The notes beneath the pieces were generated by a model. The model had not been told where the DNA came from. It worked only from the letters and a program-made list of their open reading frames with translations, and searched no databases. Position numbers and translations under genes: made by a program. 29,015 bases of DNA from a virus, in the IMG/VR virus record IMGVR_UViG_3300027851_000099, positions 1 through 29,015 of that record; one strand, given 5' to 3'. Numbering within the stretch: the stretch's first letter is position 1; each line of letters opens with the position of its first letter. Below are positions 14,407 through 19,039 of this stretch, piece after piece.

Positions 14407-14673
14407 TCAGAGGCCGTGCATGCGGGCCCACTGTGAGCGGTTGGGCATGAAGTGCCGCCATGCGGGACGCTTGCGGTGGATCCAGCTTCGCTTCCATCCG
14501 CGCATGAGAGCCGCGTCATGGTACCGCACGCTCAGCACCTTGGCGCTGTAGGTGCCCGGCGGGAGCAGCCCGAGGGGTATGCTAGGCGCACCGTCTTCGG
14601 CCTGTAGCGCCAGCTTCATCAGCAGTGTCTTGCCAACCCTGCGCCCACCTGTGTTGATCGTGAACCGGGTCAT
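14407..14673 (-). CDS. Short protein with a Walker A-like motif
   Basis: This 88-residue protein begins MTRFTINTGGRRVGKTLLMKLALQ, which contains a P-loop (GGRRVGKT, residues 9-16) in the right strand-loop-helix context. The remainder is too short for a full ATPase and has no Walker B. The last ~30 residues are Trp/Arg-rich. It could be a remnant of a larger ATPase or a nucleotide-binding peptide. ATG at 14673 has AGGAGG upstream and an ATGA overlap with the gene before it. Confidence 0.55.
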   Translation of the reverse strand: MTRFTINTGGRRVGKTLLMKLALQAEDGAPSIPLGLLPPGTYSAKVLSVRYHDAALMRGWKRSWIHRKRPAWRHFMPNRSQWARMHGL

Positions 14674-14999
14674 GCCTGTGCCTCCTCCAGGAACCCGGTC
14701 ACCTCGTCGAAGGCGTCCAGGGACAGCGCTTCCACCTGCTCCTTGAGCTCGGCCAGCTTGTCGATCGCCTCCTGCATCTTGTCGATGGCCTCCTGCATGG
14801 TGTCCTTGCGCTCGTCACCGTCGAACAGGTTCTCCATAGCCTCGTCCTCGTCCGACCGGTCCTGGTCGATCTCGTTGGACAGGTCATCGAAGTCCTCGGT
14901 AACGTTGGCCAGCTGCGCGAACAGGGGTTCGAGCTTGGCCTTGAGAGCGTGCACCTTGGCTGCGGTGCGGGCGAGGGACTTGCGGCGTGCAGCGTTCAT
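14670..14999 (-). CDS. Acidic coiled-coil protein (109 aa)
   Basis: ATG at 14999 follows AGGAGG. The first ~20 residues are basic. From residue ~25 the protein is very acidic and helical, with heptad-like repeats in the second half (MQEAIDKMQEAIDKLAELKEQ). It probably dimerises as a coiled coil. The strong acidity is reminiscent of DNA-mimic proteins, but that is speculation. Confidence 0.65.
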   Translation of the reverse strand: MNAARRKSLARTAAKVHALKAKLEPLFAQLANVTEDFDDLSNEIDQDRSDEDEAMENLFDGDERKDTMQEAIDKMQEAIDKLAELKEQVEALSLDAFDEVTGFLEEAQA

Positions 15000-15026
15000 T
15001 GTAGGCCTCCTGTGGGCGGGTGCGGG

Positions 15027-15269
15027 TTAGAGACAGAAACCGTTGATCTGCTGGCGGGGCTCCCCGGTGACCGGGTCAGTACCCATCTGGTCGTCCTTGG
15101 GCAGGTCCTCGAGCATTGAGAGCCAGTAGCGCAGCGGGTGATATGCGGGGTCGGACGGGTCCAGGTTGTCCGGGTCGGGCTGCTGGAACTGGTGCACGTT
15201 GGCTGCGAGCAGCTTGGCGAGCGCGACGCGCTGGGCTTCGTTGATCTGGATGAGGTAGCTGGTGGGCAT
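15027..15269 (-). CDS. Hypothetical protein (80 aa)
   Basis: ATG at 15269 has AAGGAG six bases upstream. An in-frame GTG at 15326 also has a good site (GGGGAG) just after the previous stop and would add 19 residues, so both starts are possible. The body is helical (residues 8-25), with a Pro/Asp-rich middle (PDPDNLDPSDP). The family is not recognised. Confidence 0.6.
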   Translation of the reverse strand: MPTSYLIQINEAQRVALAKLLAANVHQFQQPDPDNLDPSDPAYHPLRYWLSMLEDLPKDDQMGTDPVTGEPRQQINGFCL

Positions 15270-15339
15270 GGTGGGCTCCTTGGTGACGCGGTTGGGCGCG
15301 GGGAAGTGACGGAAGGGGTAGGGCACATCAACTCCCCTG

Positions 15340-15639
15340 TCAATAGATGCTGATGAACGCAAGGTCGCGCGGTGTCGGCGCAGGGTCTGTCCGAAGGGTA
15401 ATGCGGGCACCGCGCTTCTCCAGCGTAGGGGACAGCATGCCTCGCACCAGCGCTATGGCTTCCATCTTGCTGACGGACAGGAAGGTGACACCCTCGAAGC
15501 ACTTGTCGGGCTCGCCCTCGATGGGGAGCAGTGCGCTGACGCGGAACTGGAAGCGCACCTTACCGTCTGCGTTCTTGATGAGCGCGACCGCTGCATCAGC
15601 GGTGAGGACCAGTTCTTCCTTCTTGGTGATGCGGGCCAT
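15340..15639 (-). CDS. Hypothetical protein (99 aa)
   Basis: The predicted alpha/beta protein has alternating strands (KVRFQFRVSALLPI, CFEGVTFLSV) and a helix (KMEAIALVRGML). There is no known motif. It starts one base after the stop of the preceding small gene. The function is unknown. Confidence 0.6.
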   Translation of the reverse strand: MARITKKEELVLTADAAVALIKNADGKVRFQFRVSALLPIEGEPDKCFEGVTFLSVSKMEAIALVRGMLSPTLEKRGARITLRTDPAPTPRDLAFISIY

Positions 15640-15640
15640 T

Positions 15641-15760
15641 TCAGAGTCCCTTCAGGGCGTTGCGTGCGTTGAGGATGAACTGGGCGCGCAGTGCGCCCGA
15701 AGCGGTGGAAGCGTGCTTGCGCCAGTAGGCAGCACGCTTCAGGCGGACAGCGGCGGCCAT
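15641..15760 (-). CDS. Very small basic protein (39 aa)
   Basis: A 40-codon frame begins MAAAVRLKRAAYWRKHAST and ends RNALKGL, one base after the stop of the gene before it and one base before the next start. It is strongly basic and helical. The exact fit between neighbours supports translation; the ribosome site is weak, suggesting coupling to the upstream gene. Confidence 0.5.
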   Translation of the reverse strand: MAAAVRLKRAAYWRKHASTASGALRAQFILNARNALKGL

Positions 15761-15761
15761 C

Positions 15762-15941
15762 TTAGCGGTACCCGTCTGCTACCCACTCGTTCTGGCGCAG
15801 GCTGACCTGGACCAGCTCGAAGGACATGCCACCGAACCCCTTACCCTGCATGCGGGTGATGAACGCTTCCGCCTGCTTGACGGAGCGGAACATTGCGACG
15901 GGCTGAACTGAGTTGTGGAAGACGTGCACAGCATGGGTCAT
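15762..15941 (-). CDS. Small protein behind the second leftward promoter module (59 aa)
   Basis: ATG at 15941 follows GGAG ten bases upstream and lies directly after the promoter-hairpin module at 15959-16007. The protein has a strand-helix-strand character (HAVHVFHNSVQ, SVKQAEAFITRM, GGMSFELVQVSL), perhaps a small ferredoxin-like fold. The family is not recognised. Likely an early gene because of its own promoter. Confidence 0.62.
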   Translation of the reverse strand: MTHAVHVFHNSVQPVAMFRSVKQAEAFITRMQGKGFGGMSFELVQVSLRQNEWVADGYR

Positions 15942-15958
15942 TTCGACAATTCTCCGAA

Positions 15959-15972
15959 GCGCAAAAGTGCGC
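15959..15972 (-). other. 5' hairpin of promoter module, leftward copy 2
   Basis: On the minus strand, GCGCA-CTTT-TGCGC forms a 5-bp stem with a 4-base loop starting a few bases after the expected transcription start. It stands at the same place as the hairpins at 16511-16525 and 27161-27176 but has a different sequence, so it is the pairing that is kept. Confidence 0.55.
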
Positions 15973-15978
15973 AACACC

Positions 15979-16007
15979 CTTCTAGGATGCTGCGCCATCA
16001 GATGCAA
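15979..16007 (-). promoter_or_regulatory. Promoter of the shared module, leftward copy 2
   Basis: TTGCAT (16002-16007) and TAGAAG (15979-15984) are 17 bases apart, as in a sigma-70-type promoter. The sequence around the -10 (ATCCTAGAAGGGTGTTGC) is nearly the same as in the two other copies. It would drive the small gene at 15762-15941 and the genes after it. Confidence 0.68.
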
Positions 16008-16036
16008 ACGGTATCCGTCCAATGGTTAACGGAAGG

Positions 16037-16267
16037 TCACCCGGCGGTGATGCGATAGTCCTGCGCGTGCAGGAGACGGTAGAGGGTGACCCGGTTGTCT
16101 CCGGAGTCATTGCCGATGCAGGCTCGCAGTGCGTCAAGCAGTGGCTGACCGTCGGTGTCCGCGCTGGGCGCGAAAGCTTGGTGCAGACGCTCGAGGTTGT
16201 GCTGCGCTGTACCGATCGGCTGGGACAGCAGGAGGTTGATGTTGGTCTGGATGGTGCTGCGGATCAT
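16037..16267 (-). CDS. Small helical protein (76 aa)
   Basis: ATG at 16267 has AAGGAG six bases upstream. It is mostly helical, with polar loops (GNDSGDN) and an end resembling YRLLHAQDYRITAG. No family is recognised. It sits between the two leftward promoter modules, so it is read from the first. Confidence 0.6.
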   Translation of the reverse strand: MIRSTIQTNINLLLSQPIGTAQHNLERLHQAFAPSADTDGQPLLDALRACIGNDSGDNRVTLYRLLHAQDYRITAG

Positions 16268-16290
16268 GGTGGGTGCTCCTTGGGTGCAGG

Positions 16291-16494
16291 TTACGGGCAG
16301 ACGCTGATGGTACCGTCCTGGACACGGTAGTCCCTGCGAACGATGCGCTTGGCATGTGCGACCGCACTGGTGTAGTTCGGTGCCCATGGGGTGAAGATGA
16401 TGTGCTCCTCAAACGAGAACGCCCACTGACCCTCACCGCGAGGGGCCTTACCGTGGGCGAACTGATACTGCTCGGTGGACACCTGGATAGCCAT
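16291..16494 (-). CDS. First leftward gene, small phage protein (67 aa)
   Basis: ATG at 16494 follows AGGAGAT and lies directly after the first leftward promoter-hairpin module. The N-terminal half (HGKAPRGEGQWAFSF) resembles a small protein of unknown function I associate with phage and bacterial genomes, in which GK.PRG.G.WAF is followed by an alternating strand and a helix (NYTSAVAHAKRIVR). As the first gene of the leftward transcript it is likely expressed early and strongly. Confidence 0.66.
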   Translation of the reverse strand: MAIQVSTEQYQFAHGKAPRGEGQWAFSFEEHIIFTPWAPNYTSAVAHAKRIVRRDYRVQDGTISVCP

Positions 16495-16510
16495 TTCGTC
16501 AATCTCCTGC

Positions 16511-16525
16511 GCGGCACAGCGCCGC
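16511..16525 (-). other. 5' hairpin of promoter module, leftward copy 1
   Basis: On the minus strand, GCGGC-GCTGT-GCCGC makes a 5-bp stem and 5-base loop just downstream of the expected start and before the AGGAG site. It is comparable with the hairpins of the other two modules. Confidence 0.55.
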
Positions 16526-16531
16526 ACCACC

Positions 16532-16560
16532 CTTCTAGGATACACTCGGATACGTTACAA
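16532..16560 (-). promoter_or_regulatory. Promoter of the shared module, leftward copy 1 (main leftward promoter)
   Basis: TTGTAA (16555-16560) and TAGAAG (16532-16537) are 17 bases apart. The shared TATCCTAGAAGGGTG sequence overlaps the -10. It is upstream of the first gene of the whole leftward block, so it is the best candidate for its main promoter. Confidence 0.7.
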
Positions 16561-16568
16561 GCCCGATG

Positions 16569-16613
16569 GTGTCGGATGCATCACATGATTAACAAGGGAT
16601 TATTGACCGACAC
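16569..16613. repeat. 7-bp inverted repeat upstream of the main leftward promoter
   Basis: GTGTCGG (16569-16575) and CCGACAC (16607-16613) are perfect inverted arms 31 bases apart, beginning nine bases upstream of the -35 box. The spacer is AT-rich and includes a GATGCATC palindrome. The position fits an activator or repressor site, but the function is unproved. Confidence 0.35.
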
Positions 16614-16820
16614 TGCCCACATCTGATGACCACACTTTAGCACGCGCAACCGGCCGCATCTTCAGGGTGATCGGCTCTCGAGCAGCTGAACCCCTTCGTT
16701 TCCGGGCCATATGCCCTACTTTCGACGTATTCGAGCGTACAGCGAGTTTCGCTCAAACTCCGACTACCCATACCGAATTTTGATTTCTTCGAATTTCGCC
16801 TAAAACATGGCTTTTTTGAC

Positions 16821-16980
16821 GCCTACCTTTTCAGGTGGCTTCAGGCCTACAGCTTCCTCATGTCGGGAGTATATCCGGGTCGGCAGTACCCACTCAGGCG
16901 CAACACCGTGGACCATGCTCGTAAGCTGGAGTCGTGTTGCAGGGAGGGGTTCACTTTCCTGTGGCAGAGCTGTAGGCCTG
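16821..16980 (-). ncRNA. Candidate structured RNA with a multi-branched fold
   Basis: A perfect 13-bp inverted repeat (16842-16854 with 16968-16980) encloses three more paired elements. These are AGGGA/TTCCT (16941-16945, 16956-16960), GCAACAC/GTGTTGC (16900-16906, 16934-16940) holding an inner CCA-GCT/AGCTGG hairpin (913-929), and GAGT+GGGT with ACCC+ACTC (16867-16895). This makes a four-way junction. A further hairpin (16821-16839) follows, and on the minus strand its loop is GAAA and the inner loop is UACG, both common tetraloops, which is why I favour that strand. A minus-strand frame (16800-16994) coincides with it but looks like chance. No known RNA family is recognised. Confidence 0.42.
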
Positions 16981-17132
16981 TTGCGCGGGTTCAATGGTGT
17001 TGAGTTCAGTGATGTTGGTCCTCATGGCGTGCGCTGACTGTTGTCTCCTGCCCCGCACGCTGGGGAGTCTGGCGTGTGACACCAGCTTGTCGTCCGCTGT
17101 TCGTAGCCTGGGCAAAGCGGAACCCTGTGATA

Positions 17133-17161
17133 CGGTGTTACCCCGCCTTAGGGGTGCACCG
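17133..17161. other. Stable GC-rich stem-loop
   Basis: CGGTG-tta-CCCC-GCCTTA-GGGG-tg-CACCG pairs over nine base pairs with a small internal loop. A second hairpin, CTGGCGT/ACACCAG with a 3-base loop, lies at 17069-17085, and CCCC/GGGG at 17051-17065. They extend the folded character of the region to the right of the candidate RNA. Confidence 0.4.
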
Positions 17162-17230
17162 CAGCTACACCCCGCACGGTAAGCAGCATCCAACCCCATG
17201 CCAAGCATGAGCTGCACCTTGATCCACCCG

Positions 17231-17259
17231 CAGCACCCCGCAGCACCCCGCAGCACCCC
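17231..17259. repeat. Short tandem repeat, 10-bp unit
   Basis: The unit CAGCACCCCG is present nearly three times in a row, preceded by a diverged partial unit. It lies in the non-coding region between the folded segment and the AT-rich patch. It may be iteron-like or just slippage. Confidence 0.7.
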
Positions 17260-17316
17260 ATTATGGGCAATAGCAGCCCGAGCACACATCTACTATCGCT
17301 GTAACCCCTGCAAACC

Positions 17317-17345
17317 TTGGGGTCTTACTGTACTATTAGTAAATT
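17317..17345 (+). promoter_or_regulatory. Candidate rightward promoter with overlapping direct repeats
   Basis: TTGGGG (17317-17322) and TAAATT (17340-17345) are 17 bases apart. TATTAGTA occurs at 17334-17341, touching the -10, and again at 17353-17360, 19 bases on, which could be a repressor site. Another imperfect direct repeat, TTTGCA(G/A)NGATC, follows at 17394-17405 and 17418-17429. The long leader to the first gene (~220 bases) is a weakness of this call. Confidence 0.4.
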
Positions 17346-17523
17346 AGCATATTATTAGTAGATAGAGTGTCTATACCGTTACGATTACACACATTTGCAG
17401 CGATCACATATGTAACGTTTGCAATGATCGCGACGCGGGCGCGCAAAGCTATCGGCCGGTTCTCGTTACCGTTACCCGTCGCCTTTTTCAAAGTGCACAT
17501 AACCCTTGTCCCGCACATGGATG

Positions 17524-17532
17524 TTGTCCACA
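17524..17532 (+). other. DnaA-box-like site
   Basis: TTGTCCACA differs by one base from the DnaA box consensus TTATNCACA. It lies in the non-coding control region next to the replication gene block. A single site is weak evidence for an origin. Confidence 0.3.
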
Positions 17533-17570
17533 ACCGCTGCACTATACCCGCAAGCGCAAGGAGCGCACCC

Positions 17571-18197
17571 ATGTCTCAAGACCCGTGGAAAGACGTCGAG
17601 AAGCGTGCACCGCTCTTGGCGAAGCTGGCCGACCCTGCTGTGGCCACAACTGCTGACGTGCTGGCCTACCTCGAAGCGCAGGACCGCTCGGATATGCTGC
17701 CCGCGCAGTTCTTCACCGATGCCGACCTCGACCATTACCGCGCTGCCTGCGCTTGGTGGCCCGAGCACGACGACATGCCCCTGCGGTGGCGCAAGCCTTC
17801 CCTTACCCTGCTGTGTGACGGGTACGCCGACCCGTGGACAGACGGTACGGTGCACACCTTCCTTGGGCGACTCAATGTGATCGCCGGGCATGCCGCAGCC
17901 TGGATGAAGGAGCACGGGCCCAAGCCCCTCGGGCGCCCACGGGTGCACCCTACCCTTCCTGGCGAGTCCGAAGCTGACCGCGCTGCACGCCTGAACCGCG
18001 AACGGGTAGCACGCCACCGGGGCACCACTTCGCCTAGGGTCGACCCTGCGCGAGCAGCGCTGATCAAGGAGGTAGCGCAGGAGCTAAAGGTTGCTCGCCT
18101 GCACCGCCAGGAAGCGCTCGAAGGCTGGGACATTAAGATCGCCCAGCTCAAGACCAAGCTCCTCACCCTCAAAACCGAAGCAAAGGACGTCCAATGA
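17571..18197 (+). CDS. Hypothetical protein, first rightward gene (208 aa)
   Basis: ATG at 17571 follows AAGGAG seven bases upstream; the frame is open further upstream into the non-coding region, but without a site. The N-terminal half is acidic and Trp-rich (ACAWWPEHDDMPLRWRKPS). Residues ~120-208 contain a basic Pro/Arg patch (GRPRVHP) and then a long charged helix, probably a coiled coil. As the first rightward gene it may be an early regulator, but no family is recognised. Confidence 0.68.
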   Translation: MSQDPWKDVEKRAPLLAKLADPAVATTADVLAYLEAQDRSDMLPAQFFTDADLDHYRAACAWWPEHDDMPLRWRKPSLTLLCDGYADPWTDGTVHTFLGRLNVIAGHAAAWMKEHGPKPLGRPRVHPTLPGESEADRAARLNRERVARHRGTTSPRVDPARAALIKEVAQELKVARLHRQEALEGWDIKIAQLKTKLLTLKTEAKDVQ

Positions 18198-18463
18198 CCG
18201 TTCACCTCACCTACAAGACCGATTGGGACCCGCGCACCACCCACTTCGACAGCATCCCCGGGGCGGTGGAGCACGCGCTCACACCCGCGCCCTACAGCTA
18301 CGAAGGGGACCTCGAGCGCACCAAGGGGCGGATCGAGCTCCAGACCCGCATGCTGTCGAGGCTGCTCGAGGCTCTGCACGATGCGGGTACCATCGACGAC
18401 ACGGTGCTCGTGCACCTGCTCAACGGGCCCTACACGGTCGAACCCGTCAGAAAGCACATGTGA
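18194..18463 (+). CDS. Hypothetical protein (89 aa)
   Basis: This protein overlaps the previous gene by ATGA. An N-terminal strand-rich part precedes a helix (residues ~38-66, LERTKGRIELQTRMLSRLLEAL). No known motif. It ends in a TGATG overlap with the next gene. Confidence 0.62.
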   Translation: MTVHLTYKTDWDPRTTHFDSIPGAVEHALTPAPYSYEGDLERTKGRIELQTRMLSRLLEALHDAGTIDDTVLVHLLNGPYTVEPVRKHM

Positions 18464-18696
18464 TGAGCAAGAACCTTCCGTACTACCTGACCGGGACGCT
18501 GCACTACCAGACCGAAGACCAAGCGGTTGCGCGGTCAATCGAGTGCGCACCAGCTATCGCGCTCAAGGAGTCCGACGACACATGGTCCGTCTACTACCTG
18601 TCGAAAACGCCCCGCGTACCAGGGCAACCGCTGTATCACCGTCCGGCTGGCGAGCATATCCTCACCGAAATACTGGAGCCACCACCCCTGACCTAG
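18463..18696 (+). CDS. Hypothetical protein (77 aa)
   Basis: ATG at 18463 overlaps the preceding stop. It is a small Tyr- and Pro-containing protein with probable beta strands (TWSVYYLSK) and a Pro-rich C-terminus. No family is recognised. It ends the first rightward gene group; a 127-base gap with a possible promoter follows. Confidence 0.6.
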   Translation: MSKNLPYYLTGTLHYQTEDQAVARSIECAPAIALKESDDTWSVYYLSKTPRVPGQPLYHRPAGEHILTEILEPPPLT

Positions 18697-18769
18697 TATA
18701 GAGTGAACAACCGTGTGCCCCACATGTAGCGTTGTCCCCGTCAGGGTGCAAAATTCTACTAACAACCGT

Positions 18770-18798
18770 TTGCGATATTCTGCGGTGCTCGCTAGGGT
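18770..18798 (+). promoter_or_regulatory. Candidate promoter before the replication gene block
   Basis: TTGCGA (18770-18775) and TAGGGT (18793-18798) are 17 bases apart. They are followed by GCTGC and the gene start 26 bases on. The form resembles the shared module (TTGC, N17, TAG) but lacks the extended conserved sequence and the hairpin. Confidence 0.4.
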
Positions 18799-18823
18799 GC
18801 TGCTCCTGACCGGGGTGATCTAC

Positions 18824-19039
18824 ATGACCGCACAAGAAGAGTTCGACAAGCTGTACGTAACGTCCAGCGAGATCTGCCGTGTTGCAGGTATCAGTCGGCT
18901 TCGTGTGATGGTTGATAAGCAGCGCGGTAAGCTTCCCGAACCCATCGAGATCAACGGTGGGCAGATCACTGTGTGGCGGAGGGTGGACGTGGCACCCTAC
19001 CTGTCCGCCTGCAGTGCAAGGAGCGGTGAACTAGCTTGA
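18824..19039 (+). CDS. AlpA/excisionase-like helix-turn-helix protein
   Basis: This 71-residue protein has the pattern of a small winged helix-turn-helix of the AlpA/excisionase type: YVTSSEICRVAGISRLRVMVDKQRGKLPEPI (residues ~11-42) and a conserved wing with W in ITVWRRVDVAPYL. Such proteins regulate transcription or assist recombination. It overlaps the TTG start of the primase-helicase gene by four bases, suggesting it controls or works with replication. The start at 18824 was chosen because the upstream extension has no ribosome site. Confidence 0.72.
   Translation: MTAQEEFDKLYVTSSEICRVAGISRLRVMVDKQRGKLPEPIEINGGQITVWRRVDVAPYLSACSARSGELA

Larger units (their letters stand above)
16561..17570. 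other. Central non-coding region between divergent gene blocks
   Basis: About 1 kb lacks a convincing gene on either strand. It contains AT-rich patches, including a CGAATTT direct repeat at 16774 and 16790 and a GAGTTT/AAACTC hairpin at 16744-16760. It also contains a strongly folded segment, 10-bp tandem repeats, direct repeats near 17334-17429 and a DnaA-box-like site. This combination suits a control region or replication origin between divergent transcripts, though none of these functions is demonstrated. Confidence 0.55.

Noticed and set aside
16774-16817. CGAATTT direct repeat and T-run as an intrinsic terminator
   Set aside because: The T-run at 16812 has no GC-rich stem before it on the plus strand, and on the minus strand it becomes an A-run.
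16800-16994. Minus-strand frame of 64 codons in the control region
   Set aside because: No ribosome site, odd composition, and it coincides with the nested inverted repeats, so RNA structure explains the segment better.
16951-17289. Minus-strand frame of 112 codons
   Set aside because: Crosses tandem repeats and hairpins, has no ribosome site and shows no protein-like pattern.
17367-17570. Upstream extension of the first rightward gene
   Set aside because: The extra 68 residues would cover AT-rich repeats and the DnaA-like box; a good ribosome site exists only before 17571.
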